Below, piece by piece: positions 46,731 through 56,830 of a DNA stretch of 64,000 nucleotides; within the stretch, counting starts at the first letter, position 1; each line of letters opens with the position of its first letter. The DNA comes from Ruminiclostridium papyrosolvens DSM 2782 (lineage in GTDB: Bacteria; Bacillota; Clostridia; Acetivibrionales; DSM-1351), in contig NZ_CP119677.1 in the NCBI RefSeq assembly GCF_029318685.1, positions 2,781,001 to 2,845,000 on the forward strand. The letters run 5' to 3'. The position numbers and the translations under genes were made by a program. Under the pieces are notes generated by a model. It had not been told where the DNA came from, ran no database searches, and was given only the letters and a program-made list of their open reading frames with translations.

Positions 46731-48344
46731 CTACATATGGATCATAATACCTTGTTTAAGATAATATAGTCCTGTCTCGGTGTCTATGTATTCCCCTGCG
46801 TAACGTATTGCATTTGCCTTTACCTCTATGGTCAGTGTAGGATTTCCCCATATGTCATAGTCATATCGGTTTTGGACCTCTCCTGCTTCATTTACTGTCT
46901 GGACTGTATCTCCGTGTCCGTTAAACAGGAAATAGGCTTCTTTGTTTTCGGAATCCACGCTGGCTATGTAGTTTATTCCTTTTATGTACCTTGTTTTTAT
47001 ATTTCCTGCTGCATCTGTTTCAAGGATTACATTCTGTCTGTCGTAGAGATAGTTGGTTATTTCCTCCTTGTACGCATTATCGGATTTTTTTACTGTCTTG
47101 TTTACCCTCAGGTCGTCCCCGTCGTATTTATATTCTGCTTCCGTGTGCTTGCCGTCCTTTACGGTTTCCGCTTTCTTAAGCCTGTTGAAGCCGTCAAAGG
47201 TATAGCTTGTCTTTTCCACCAGCTTGTCAATGGTGCCTGACATACTGTCTCCGTAGGCATTACCCTTTGTGGTCGGAAGCAGCTTTGTATCGGCAGGAAG
47301 CGTATAGCTCACGCTTTGCTTTAGCTGATTTCCGTTATCGTCATATGCTGTTTTTGTTGTTTTCCGTGCGATTTCCTTGTTGCTTTCGTCAAACATCCTC
47401 TCTGACAGCTTCAGAAGCTGATTTGACGATGAGTATGTGTATTCACTTTTCTTCAATATATATTGTATTTCTTTTCCCGATACAGAGTCAATATAGCTGC
47501 TTGGCTGAGCTGATGTATAGGTTTCATTCTGTGATACTCTGTCTCCGGCATTATCATAGGTGTACAAGGTTGTTTTCCCCGGTGCTGCTATTTTTATTAC
47601 CCTGCCATCCCTGTCATATTCATAGCTTGTTGTACCATAGCTGTCTGTTTTTGATATTTGTCTTCCTGCAAGGTCATATTTGTAATTGTACTCCGATATA
47701 ATGGTTCCATCAGGCTTTTTATTTTCCAGCAGTATTAAATGATTGTCCCTGTCGTAGGTATACTCCTCACTTACTCCACCCTCATATTCTATTGCCTCCC
47801 TGTTACCGTTCTCGTCGTAGGTGTATGTAGTGGTTTTCCCGTTAGCAGTGACTGTTTCCATTCTGTTGGACTTATCATATGTATAGCTTACAATATTGCC
47901 TTTTTGGTCTGTTACTTTTGCAACATTACCGACTTCGTCGTAGGCATAACCTATATGGGAGGCACCATCCTTCTTTATTTCAAGGAGTCTGTTGTTTCCG
48001 TCATAGGTATAGGTGCTTACACCGCTTTCATCCTCCATAAATTTCCTGTTTCCGGCTTCATCATAGGTATATTTTATGCTGTCTCCTGTTTCTTTTACCT
48101 GCTTTTCCAACACAAGACCCCTGCTGTCATAGATATATAGTGTGTTGTTACCGTTTTTATCGGTTATGCAGACAGCATTTCCTGACAAATCATATTTATA
48201 TGAAACTGTTTTGCCGTCGGGGTTCAATATTGTCTTGGTATTGCCAAAGGCAGTGTATCTGTAGTCTGTCAGCTTTCCTCTTCCGTCTGTCATTGTAAGT
48301 TTGCTGCCTTGCTTGTCATAGCTGTACTTTGTAGATACTCCCAT
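46731..48344 (-). CDS. RHS/YD-repeat segment (middle part of the broken gene)
   Basis: This 537-residue frame consists of consecutive YD repeats (YTYDENGNREAI, YEYDRDGRVIKIA and so on) and reaches GEYIDTETGLYYLK, where the conserved sequence should continue ARYYDPYVGRF. A missing base at 46753-46758 sends it out of frame to a stop at 46731. At its start it overlaps the preceding 2262-residue frame, from which it is separated by a shift at the G5 run 48346-48350. Confidence 0.8.
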   Translation of the reverse strand: MGVSTKYSYDKQGSKLTMTDGRGKLTDYRYTAFGNTKTILNPDGKTVSYKYDLSGNAVCITDKNGNNTLYIYDSRGLVLEKQVKETGDSIKYTYDEAGNRKFMEDESGVSTYTYDGNNRLLEIKKDGASHIGYAYDEVGNVAKVTDQKGNIVSYTYDKSNRMETVTANGKTTTYTYDENGNREAIEYEGGVSEEYTYDRDNHLILLENKKPDGTIISEYNYKYDLAGRQISKTDSYGTTSYEYDRDGRVIKIAAPGKTTLYTYDNAGDRVSQNETYTSAQPSSYIDSVSGKEIQYILKKSEYTYSSSNQLLKLSERMFDESNKEIARKTTKTAYDDNGNQLKQSVSYTLPADTKLLPTTKGNAYGDSMSGTIDKLVEKTSYTFDGFNRLKKAETVKDGKHTEAEYKYDGDDLRVNKTVKKSDNAYKEEITNYLYDRQNVILETDAAGNIKTRYIKGINYIASVDSENKEAYFLFNGHGDTVQTVNEAGEVQNRYDYDIWGNPTLTIEVKANAIRYAGEYIDTETGLYYLKQGIMIHM

Positions 48345-51300
48345 AGGGGGTCCGTTACTTTTGTCAGTTTTCCTCTGTTGTCATATTGGTAAGCTGTGAC
48401 ATTCCCCAGGGCATCCTTCTTACCTGTCACCTCACCGTATTGATTGTAGCTGTACTCTATTGAATACGTATTTTGGGCTGTCGCCTCAGGTGAAGCCGTT
48501 TTTACCAGTCTGTTTCCCATATCATATGTATGAACGGTACCGTATCTGGTTTCATCATCCCCACCTGAAAGATATCCCTTTGCATCAATTTCCTTTATTA
48601 CATTGCTATTTGCATCGTAAACCTTTCTGCCAATGATTTTTCCGTAGGCATCAGTAGTAGTTACAAGCCTGTTTAGCTTGTCATAGCCATATGTCATTGT
48701 ACATCCCTTGGAGTTGGTCTCAGAGAGCTTGTTTCCAACAAGGTCATATGTATATTTCAGAGTGTTATTCTCTGGGTCTGTTATTGTTTGTACTCTATTT
48801 AGGTTATCAAAGGTATATTTAGTTTCAAAACCTCTCTCATTTTTTTCAGATAGTTTGTTTCCGGCCTTATCATAGGTATACTGTAGGGTTACGTCCTTTC
48901 CGTCATAGTTTTGTGTAACCGTTTCAAGCCGGTTTAATATATCGTATGAATAATTGGTAATATAGCTGTCCCTTCGGCTGTCATCTTCTGAAAAGGCAAA
49001 TGCCATCGGACGTATTTCCTTTGTTTTATTCCCAAGAATATCGTACTCGTATTGAGTTATAATTCTGAACTTACCGGGATATTCATCGTCCCGCAGGCTG
49101 TCAGCAGCTTCAAAGTCTGAAGTGTTATATATGTCTTCCTCGTCTATCAGCTTTATATCTCTGATAAGTCTGTTCAGGCTGTCATATTCAAATTTCTCGA
49201 TGTCATATATTCCCTCAGAGCGGAGGATTTCCTTTTTTATTGTATTTCCGTTTTTGTCGTAATAGCTTCTGGAAAAAGCTTCACCACTGTCTATAACTGT
49301 GTTCATCAGACCATTGTCATAGTAGGTGTATGTTTTTGTTCTTGTGGATAGCTTGTCCTTGGTCCCTGTGAGTACAGCCGTAATTATATTTCCCAATTCG
49401 TCATAGGTATAATTTTCTATTGAATATATTATGTTTCCACTTCCATCCGTTTCAATAGGAATTCTCTTTTTAATTACCCTGTTATCAAAATCATATGTAA
49501 TGTATGTGATACTTCCCTTTTTATCCTTTGATGAAATTATGTTTCCTGCCAAATCCGCTTTATACTCCAAGGTATTCCCGTATACATCAATCTCTGTTTT
49601 TATTTTCCCAAAGCTGTTATAGCTGTATTTGGTGATACTTCCAAGCTGGTTCTTCTCAGATATTTTTCTTCCCAGTTTGTCATACGAATACTCTATAGAG
49701 CCACCATCAGCAAAGGTCTGTTTTGCAAGTGTTCCATCACCATTGTAATCATACAGGGTGGAATTCCCATTTTCGTCAGTGGCTTTCACAATGCCCCCAA
49801 GGACATTATATTCATAAGTCTTGAAGTATCCTAAAGGGTTTGTTTCTTTCAGCAGTCTTCCAATTGAATCATATTCATAGCTTAATCCAAATGAGTTTTC
49901 AATGTTGTCCTTGAACCTAAGTCCATCTACCCTTTTTATAATATTTCCCATAGCATCATACTTCAGGTATTCCTGAACACTTCCGTCGGGAAGTATTGTT
50001 GCCAGTCGCCTGTTCATATTGTCATATGTATATGACATCCCCTTCATGGATGAAGCAAGTTGTGGCGTATCCTTTTCTTTGTCATAGTTGTTTGGGTCGA
50101 TCTTCTTTATAAGGTTGCCTTTTATATCATATATATATCTTGTTACTGCCATTCCGTTTCCTGCTGAAGGAGCTTTTTGCCTTAAGAGTCTCCCCATATT
50201 GTCATATTCATAGTAAGTCGATATTCCCTTTGCATTCTTCTTTTCACGCACATTGCCGTTAAGGTCATAGCTGTAGTCGGTAGAATACTTTGCGGTTTCC
50301 TTAACAACTCTTTTATCCAGATCGTATTGGTAGGTTCTTGCATATTCGTTTCCATCCGTTTTTGACTTGACCTGTCCGTTATTAAAATAGGTATACGTGG
50401 TTTTTGATTTTACTTTTGTAGTATATTCATTATCAAATTCAACTTTTCTAATGCTGTTTGCATCCAATTCCGATGTATCTGCAAGGAGAGCCTCCTCTAT
50501 GTATCTGGACTGAACATCATATTTATACCTTGTTGTAAGATAATTATCATTATCTATTTTCTTCTTTTTGGTAATAAGGTTACCCTTTTTGTCATATTCG
50601 TTTAATGTTTCATGTTCAGCAGGGCCTGATTCTTTTACTAATCTCGAGTTTTTATCGTATGTAATGTTTATTTTATCCCCTGAGGCTCTGTCCTCTCCTC
50701 CCGAAACCGTTCCCTTTTGTACTGTATACAAAAACGTCTCTACACTAATCGGTTTTCCCAGTTCGTTATAACTGCTACGGATATGTTTATAGCTATCAAA
50801 GGTACCATCAGTAGTCAGAAACTCTTTTTTGTCAATCAGATTTCCCAACAGGTTGTAGGAGAAATAATCTGCATCTCCTGCTTTATCAATACTTTTAATC
50901 ATTTCACCCTTATTTGAGTATTCCATGATTTCTACAGTTGTATCCGGATACTCAATTCTATAAGGCTTTCCAAAAATGTTTAAGTATACGGTTGTTTTGT
51001 TTCCTTCTTTATCAGTATCCACAGACATAGTCTTCCCTGTAAGGTCAAATTCATGGCTTTCCTTGGACTTATCAGGATATATTTTTTCTTTTAGCAGACC
51101 GTTCATGAAATACAAGCTTTGTGTCACATTTCCCAAAGCATCTGTTTCAGCAAGTTGTCTTCCAGAACCGTCATAGGTATACTTTCTTGTAAAGTTACTT
51201 GTTCCGTTTATGGTATTGTCTTTGTATGTTTGAGCAGAGATGTACTTTGTTATATTATTTAATGCATCATACTCATAAATATTGCCAAAGGAATCAGAAG

Positions 51301-54300
51301 GATTATCCTTGTTGTAACCTTCTCCGTCTGCTTCTTTAGTCACATTCCCACGGCTGTCATACTCCCTGTAACTTGTAACAATGTTTTCACTGTTATTTCT
51401 TACAACTGAGCCTACCTGTCTGTTTAGAGCATCGTACTGATACTCTATTCCGGGTGCATTAGTCACATCTACAGATGAATATCTGGGATCTATTTCTTTG
51501 GTCAGATTCCCATTTTCATCATACAAATATTTTGTTACACCTCCCATAGGATCTATTATTACAGAAGCTTTTCCAAGTCCATTATATTGATATTGTGTAG
51601 TGTAATCCGTACCTGAGCAAGTAACTGTCTCCGTGGTCAAATTACCTCTTCTGTCATAGCTGTAGGACGTTGCTTTTACCTTGCCATCAGAGGTAAAGGG
51701 TTCCTCCTTTTGGACAAGCCTGTTCCGATAGTCATATGCGTATGATGTTTTATCATAGTCCACACCATTGTATTGCTTCTGGCAAATAAGATTTCCTGCA
51801 TAATCAAACCCGAATTTTTTTATGTAATGACCCAGTTGGGCAGGGTTTATTTCTGTGGCCTGCCGAGTCATTATTCCTTCTTCCTTGATAACCCTATCCC
51901 CATAGTCATATTCAAAGCTCTGCTTTAAGTTACTGCTGCCGTCTTCACTGATAAAGTCAACTATGTTGATTTTGTTTCCTTTTTTATCATAAGTAAACTT
52001 AGCATGAGATTTTCTAGTGTCATCTATTTTTGAATACTGGTCAGTAAGCCTGTTCATGTTGTTATAGGAATATTCACTGTATGATGAAACCAAAGCCTTA
52101 TCTGAGTCAAAGCTTCCCTGTTCCAGAGCAGTTACATTCCCGGCCTTGTCGTAGGAATAGTTTTTGTATACATAACTGTCAGGCACTGCTCTATCATATA
52201 TCCTCTCTTGAACCGTTCTACCCATGGTATCGTAAAGGTATGAAGTTGTACGGCCTTCGGGCTCATCAACATACAGTAGCTTGTCAATGCTGTTATAGGT
52301 ATACTTTGTCTCATTATTTAAAGCATCCTTTTTACTAACAAGCCTTCCATTATCGTCGTAGGTATACCTTGTAGAATTGCCTCTGGCATCAGTCTCACTG
52401 ACCTTGTTTCCCACATTATTATACTGGATAGATGAAATATAGTATCTGGACTTGTCAGGCGTAACCTCCGATTTAACCTGCCTGTTCATGACATCAAAAA
52501 ACATCTTTTTAGTATAGCCGTCTTCATCTGTAAGGGAAATTAGAAGGAAGCTTTCCGCATCAGGGCCGTAAGTATACTCCAAAGTGATATCTTCTTTTTT
52601 AATGGAATCCTTTTCAAAGTATTCCTTCTTCAATATCAGGTTTTCACTGTTATATGTAAATCTTGTACTGTTTCCATTTGCATCGATTTCTTTAACCTTG
52701 TTTCCCTGCGAATTATACTCATCCTTTAAAAGAACATGCCACTGCTCATTATCATTTACGTTGTATTCCACCTGATTTCCAAATATATCGTATTTATACA
52801 GGAAGTTTACTCCCGAGGGGTCTGTGTACTGTATCTCCTTGTTACGTGAGACATAGTCATTATATGTATATTGCTTGGTGGTACTGTCAGGGTAGGTTAT
52901 CTTTACAATCCTGCTTAAAGTATCATATGTATAAGAGGTTCTATTGCCGTTTTCATCCAATTCAGCAAGCTTGTTTCCGGTGTTGAAGTCATACGTGTAT
53001 TGACTGGATATTTCCACATTATCATCCGCAATACTAAATTGTTTTGTAAGGTATGCACCCTTATGGTTCACACCGTCCGCATCCGTACCATATTCATATT
53101 TTGTAACATAATTATGACCCTTATCATGAACTGTTTTTTGGAGCATATTCCCCTTACTGTCGTATGAGTAATCCGTTACAATCCAAGAGTTACTGTCGCT
53201 GGTGTGAACCTTTTCTTCTTTAATAACATCTCCGTTGTTATCAACAGTATATATAATTTGGCATTTTGTATTCTTATCAAGATACCAGGTCTTGGAAGTA
53301 AGCATATGATATTTATTATAGTCATAGGTGTAAGTAACCGTATTTTCTTCATTTACGGGGTATCCATTTTCATCCCTTTCTGCCAGTGGTCCGATATAAT
53401 TGGCAAGGTTCCCGTATTCATCATATCTGAAATTTTCTATTTTTTTTACTGTATTGCCTTTTTGTTGACCATTTTCGAGGCTTGTAAATGTAGTTTCTGT
53501 CTTCTTTGGAAACTTTCTCTCGTCATATTCTGTAAAGGATTTTCTTGTATGTCCACTGCCTTTTTCAACTGTATCTACTATCTCGTGGATACCATTGTAC
53601 GTATATTTTGTTACTGTATTATTATATTCTGTCTTCTCTGTGTAATATCTGTAAGTATCTTTAAGATATAAATTATCTTTTTCATTATAGCCGGTGACAT
53701 CATATCCATCAGGCTCATTTGAATATTTATAGCTAATCCTGTCCCTGATATTGAAATTAAAGCTATCCAGAAATTTGCTTTTGGAAGAGTCAAAATCTGT
53801 TTTCTCCAGTTCCTTCTTTTCAAATACTTTTCTATACTGCATACTTCCCATATTTGACAGTGATTTTGTATATGTGTCATAGGAAAAGCGTTCTAACCTG
53901 TTAGTTTTGCAGTAATCTAACTGTGTCAGGGTTTCATACCTGTTGTAGGCAGAATAGCTTTTGCCGTTACCAAAAGTAAACCCGAGTTCAGGCTGATCAT
54001 ACCAGAAATGGTATTTAGGCTTTCCATCCAAATCGAAAACCCTCTGAAGCCTTGTTCTGACAACATGCTTTGAGGTATTTACAAGTACGGCTGATTTATC
54101 ATATATTATCTGCTTATTTCCCGGCAGTGTTATAATTACCTGAAATTTTCCCTTCAAGTCACCGGAATTTGTATTATCTGGATTCTGTGAGGCCTTGTAG
54201 CTGTCCTCAAGACTGTATTTCTCATTCTGTATTGGTCCAACAACGAAGGAGGCATCCTCCTTGTACTCTATATTTATCTCTCTGTCCAATGTATCTGTGA

Positions 54301-55078
54301 TTTTAGAAAGTAGCTTCTTCTTCCTAACTGCACCGTCTATTTTATATTCTTGTTCTATATATTGAAAGGTAATTTTGTTGCTGTATCTATCAACTATCCC
54401 TAATATTCTTCCGTCACTATCAAAAAAGGTTTTCTTACCTTCCTTGGTGGTCATAACATAGAAGGACGTACTTTGTCCATTGGTAAATTCCTTGCTCTCA
54501 CTGATTGTCGCATCCTTTACTGTCTGATTTTCAATAGGATATGTAATAACTTCTTTCTCTTCTTTAGGTTTACCAAGTTCATAAACATCCCCTGCCTCTG
54601 TGTGAAGATATTTACAGCTTGTACTATCTTCATTCTTCTTTATCTCAATAGTGGGAAATGAAAACCTCATTCCTATTCCAAGGTTGTACCTATCCTCGTA
54701 AAAAGAGCTTGTAGTATTATCTGAATACACCTGGTCTACCCAGACTCCATTTATATACTGCGCCTTCATTTCACGAACATTAGCAGACCCGCTGCTGTAA
54801 ATCCTCTTTATCTCAACATCAAGTCCACTAATGCCTGGCAGTACATAATCGGTTTGAGCAAGTGAAATACTTCCGCTTTGAGGACTAACAGAGTCTTCTG
54901 ACGTATTGTTTCTAAGATATGCAGGTGAAAGCATGGTATTGTACTGCTGCCTTGGCCCGGTAAGGTTATTCATCTCTTCCTCAACTGTTGATGCATATAT
55001 GGTCTGCAACGGTATAAATGAAATAAAAAGAATCACTGCCGATATAATTAAGGTTATGGCTATTTTTTTCTTGTTCAA
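48290..55078 (-). CDS. Secreted RHS/YD-repeat protein (main part, 2262 residues)
   Basis: The gene starts at ATG 55078 with GGGAGG 9 nt upstream. The N-terminus is a Sec signal (NKKKIAITLIISAVILFISF, cleavage near ASTVEEE), followed by a non-repeat domain (to about 480) including GSISLAQTDYVLPGISGLDVEI, and then a very long array of YD repeats that should form a hollow RHS shell. It is the delivery body of a polymorphic toxin, exported without a dedicated secretion system, like WapA-type proteins. The frame leaves the repeat pattern after KVTDP near 48350 and ends 20 codons later; the true continuation is 48344-46731. Confidence 0.92.
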   Translation of the reverse strand: MNKKKIAITLIISAVILFISFIPLQTIYASTVEEEMNNLTGPRQQYNTMLSPAYLRNNTSEDSVSPQSGSISLAQTDYVLPGISGLDVEIKRIYSSGSANVREMKAQYINGVWVDQVYSDNTTSSFYEDRYNLGIGMRFSFPTIEIKKNEDSTSCKYLHTEAGDVYELGKPKEEKEVITYPIENQTVKDATISESKEFTNGQSTSFYVMTTKEGKKTFFDSDGRILGIVDRYSNKITFQYIEQEYKIDGAVRKKKLLSKITDTLDREINIEYKEDASFVVGPIQNEKYSLEDSYKASQNPDNTNSGDLKGKFQVIITLPGNKQIIYDKSAVLVNTSKHVVRTRLQRVFDLDGKPKYHFWYDQPELGFTFGNGKSYSAYNRYETLTQLDYCKTNRLERFSYDTYTKSLSNMGSMQYRKVFEKKELEKTDFDSSKSKFLDSFNFNIRDRISYKYSNEPDGYDVTGYNEKDNLYLKDTYRYYTEKTEYNNTVTKYTYNGIHEIVDTVEKGSGHTRKSFTEYDERKFPKKTETTFTSLENGQQKGNTVKKIENFRYDEYGNLANYIGPLAERDENGYPVNEENTVTYTYDYNKYHMLTSKTWYLDKNTKCQIIYTVDNNGDVIKEEKVHTSDSNSWIVTDYSYDSKGNMLQKTVHDKGHNYVTKYEYGTDADGVNHKGAYLTKQFSIADDNVEISSQYTYDFNTGNKLAELDENGNRTSYTYDTLSRIVKITYPDSTTKQYTYNDYVSRNKEIQYTDPSGVNFLYKYDIFGNQVEYNVNDNEQWHVLLKDEYNSQGNKVKEIDANGNSTRFTYNSENLILKKEYFEKDSIKKEDITLEYTYGPDAESFLLISLTDEDGYTKKMFFDVMNRQVKSEVTPDKSRYYISSIQYNNVGNKVSETDARGNSTRYTYDDNGRLVSKKDALNNETKYTYNSIDKLLYVDEPEGRTTSYLYDTMGRTVQERIYDRAVPDSYVYKNYSYDKAGNVTALEQGSFDSDKALVSSYSEYSYNNMNRLTDQYSKIDDTRKSHAKFTYDKKGNKINIVDFISEDGSSNLKQSFEYDYGDRVIKEEGIMTRQATEINPAQLGHYIKKFGFDYAGNLICQKQYNGVDYDKTSYAYDYRNRLVQKEEPFTSDGKVKATSYSYDRRGNLTTETVTCSGTDYTTQYQYNGLGKASVIIDPMGGVTKYLYDENGNLTKEIDPRYSSVDVTNAPGIEYQYDALNRQVGSVVRNNSENIVTSYREYDSRGNVTKEADGEGYNKDNPSDSFGNIYEYDALNNITKYISAQTYKDNTINGTSNFTRKYTYDGSGRQLAETDALGNVTQSLYFMNGLLKEKIYPDKSKESHEFDLTGKTMSVDTDKEGNKTTVYLNIFGKPYRIEYPDTTVEIMEYSNKGEMIKSIDKAGDADYFSYNLLGNLIDKKEFLTTDGTFDSYKHIRSSYNELGKPISVETFLYTVQKGTVSGGEDRASGDKINITYDKNSRLVKESGPAEHETLNEYDKKGNLITKKKKIDNDNYLTTRYKYDVQSRYIEEALLADTSELDANSIRKVEFDNEYTTKVKSKTTYTYFNNGQVKSKTDGNEYARTYQYDLDKRVVKETAKYSTDYSYDLNGNVREKKNAKGISTYYEYDNMGRLLRQKAPSAGNGMAVTRYIYDIKGNLIKKIDPNNYDKEKDTPQLASSMKGMSYTYDNMNRRLATILPDGSVQEYLKYDAMGNIIKRVDGLRFKDNIENSFGLSYEYDSIGRLLKETNPLGYFKTYEYNVLGGIVKATDENGNSTLYDYNGDGTLAKQTFADGGSIEYSYDKLGRKISEKNQLGSITKYSYNSFGKIKTEIDVYGNTLEYKADLAGNIISSKDKKGSITYITYDFDNRVIKKRIPIETDGSGNIIYSIENYTYDELGNIITAVLTGTKDKLSTRTKTYTYYDNGLMNTVIDSGEAFSRSYYDKNGNTIKKEILRSEGIYDIEKFEYDSLNRLIRDIKLIDEEDIYNTSDFEAADSLRDDEYPGKFRIITQYEYDILGNKTKEIRPMAFAFSEDDSRRDSYITNYSYDILNRLETVTQNYDGKDVTLQYTYDKAGNKLSEKNERGFETKYTFDNLNRVQTITDPENNTLKYTYDLVGNKLSETNSKGCTMTYGYDKLNRLVTTTDAYGKIIGRKVYDANSNVIKEIDAKGYLSGGDDETRYGTVHTYDMGNRLVKTASPEATAQNTYSIEYSYNQYGEVTGKKDALGNVTAYQYDNRGKLTKVTDPLWEYLQSTAMTSKAANLQ

Positions 55079-55113
55079 GGTGTAACCTCCCTAAAAAGTT
55101 TGTTTATATATTT

Positions 55114-56040
55114 CTAATTAAATTTCTTTAAATAGGCACCTGCATATATTTCTTCCTTTGAGAGCCCCTGTTTCATTGATTTAAGAACGCTGTCTGCACT
55201 TGAACCAAGCTTTCTGGAAATTGTAAGTGCATCTATTACCTCTTCTTCTGTCAGCTTTGACTGGGTGGCATACCTTTCAAGCTGTTCACCTGTTACATTA
55301 AGGTGAGGTGATTCTTCCAGGCCATTTACAATTTTGTACTGGTCATTAATAGCCCTTAAACTTACACCATTAATCCTTTTATTTATTACATCTGAAAAAT
55401 CAACCTTTGCATTTTGACTCACTCGGTCTGCTATAATTAAATCATCCTGATTGATGTCCTGTGTTTTCAATAGCTTGTCTAAATACATGGAATCAAAGTT
55501 GCTTGGCATGAAAGTGGGATGCTTTTTGTTATATTCTTTAAATATATCAGCCCATTCCATACCCTTTTTTTTCTCTTTTAAAAATGCTTCCAAATAATTC
55601 ATGTTACCGTAGCAGTCATTGAGAAAAGTGTATGACGTTAATATATCAGGTACTTTAAAGCCTTTCTTCATAAGCCTTTCTATTTCATTCTTGTAAATTA
55701 TATGTACATTTAAGTCTTTTAAAAGTTTTCTGTAGTTGTCAACATTTCGATTATAATTATCTGGGTCGGCAGATTTTATTAGCCCAAGTATCTCCTGTGA
55801 TATTTCATTACTTGTTTGATCTTTGATATTATTGTCTTCTTTTACTACCCCAGTTGCTTCTGATTTTCCGTTACTGTCTATTTGATTTCTAACCTCAGTA
55901 TGCGGGCTTACACCAACATTCTTGCTTTTGAATCCCAGAGTAACGTTTCCAATCATGGAATATCCTATAAACCCTGCCTGAAGAATTAATGCTCCTATTA
56001 GGAAGGACACCAATATTTTTTTATATTTTGGATTTTTCAT
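55114..56040 (-). CDS. Membrane-anchored protein of unknown function between CBM3 and RHS genes
   Basis: This 308-residue protein has an N-terminal membrane anchor or signal (KKILVSFLIGALILQAGFIGYSM), a polar linker (about 40-80) and an all-alpha, charged remainder with several short helix repeats ending in (S/G)-x-x-x-E-E-I/V, for example KLTEEEVIDALTISRKLG and KQGLSKEEIYAGAYLKKF. No known family recognised. It is 35 bp upstream of the RHS gene and 20 bp after the CBM3 gene, so the three are one operon. Confidence 0.75.
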   Translation of the reverse strand: MKNPKYKKILVSFLIGALILQAGFIGYSMIGNVTLGFKSKNVGVSPHTEVRNQIDSNGKSEATGVVKEDNNIKDQTSNEISQEILGLIKSADPDNYNRNVDNYRKLLKDLNVHIIYKNEIERLMKKGFKVPDILTSYTFLNDCYGNMNYLEAFLKEKKKGMEWADIFKEYNKKHPTFMPSNFDSMYLDKLLKTQDINQDDLIIADRVSQNAKVDFSDVINKRINGVSLRAINDQYKIVNGLEESPHLNVTGEQLERYATQSKLTEEEVIDALTISRKLGSSADSVLKSMKQGLSKEEIYAGAYLKKFN

Positions 56041-56060
56041 GTATTTTTTCTCCTTGTGAA

Positions 56061-56830
56061 TTATTTATTCATTGGATTTATTTCTTTAATTTCATTCATT
56101 ACTTCGTCTGTAGGATTTTGAGGCTTTATATCTTCTACCTTGACATTAGGTATATCCGGCAGTGGACTTGTTGCATTTTGTACTTCATCCCAGCTTAAGG
56201 CCATACTAATTGCAGAAGGAACTGCAATTACATTTTCCGTTGCAGACACAGGCTCAGGCTCAATTCCCCATACCAATTTATCACCTACATATCCAGTTAC
56301 TCTGTTCCAATCTACGAAGCCTGAATCAGATGAATTAAAGGAATAATCATCAATTTGGCTATATTTTCCCCAGTCACTTTTTAGTACGAAAGCTTGAACC
56401 TCTGCATTTTTTCCCGGAAGAAAAACACCTGCCTCACTTGTAAAACTGATTTCTAAGCAATACTCAGCCCCTTGTGTATTGGATGTCCACTTAAAAAACT
56501 CCCTTTGACACAAGAATCACTTATATCCGGGCTACTGTATTCAAATATCTGGTCTGAATCGCCATTATCAGTATAAAAATACCTTAATTTGATATCCGAT
56601 AAATTAATTTCAACATTCCCTATATTACATATATTAAACACAGGAGTTAATAATCTGTATTCTGGTATTCTGTTTAAATTGAACATTTGAACTTTAATCT
56701 GTCCATCAAGCTCTATAGTTGCTGTGCCGTCAGATAATACTGTTTGAGAATTTGCAATATTACAGAAAATCATTTGAACAATCAATAAAAAAATTAACAT
56801 TATTGAAACATTTTTTCTTATCTTTTTCAT
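56061..56830 (-). pseudogene. Secreted CBM3 cellulose-binding protein with one frameshift
   Basis: Two frames make one product of about 256 residues. The first (56830-56453) has a signal peptide (KKIRKNVSIMLIFLLIVQM, then IFCNIANS) and the start of a family-3 carbohydrate-binding module (IKVQMFNLN, INLSDIKLRYFYTDNGD). The second (56513-56061) continues with FFKWTSNTQGAEYCLEISF, LPGKNAEVQAFVLKSDWGKY, DYSFNSSDSGFVDWNRVTGY and LVWGIEPEP, then a Pro/Glu/Asn-rich tail. They join if the T6 run at 56493-56498 had one more T. No enzymatic domain. GGAGG precedes the start. Confidence 0.85.

Noticed and set aside
46872-48140. Several forward frames opposite the RHS repeats
   Set aside because: They mirror the Tyr-Asp repeat codons of the reverse gene and have Val/Cys/Phe-rich sequence without domain features.
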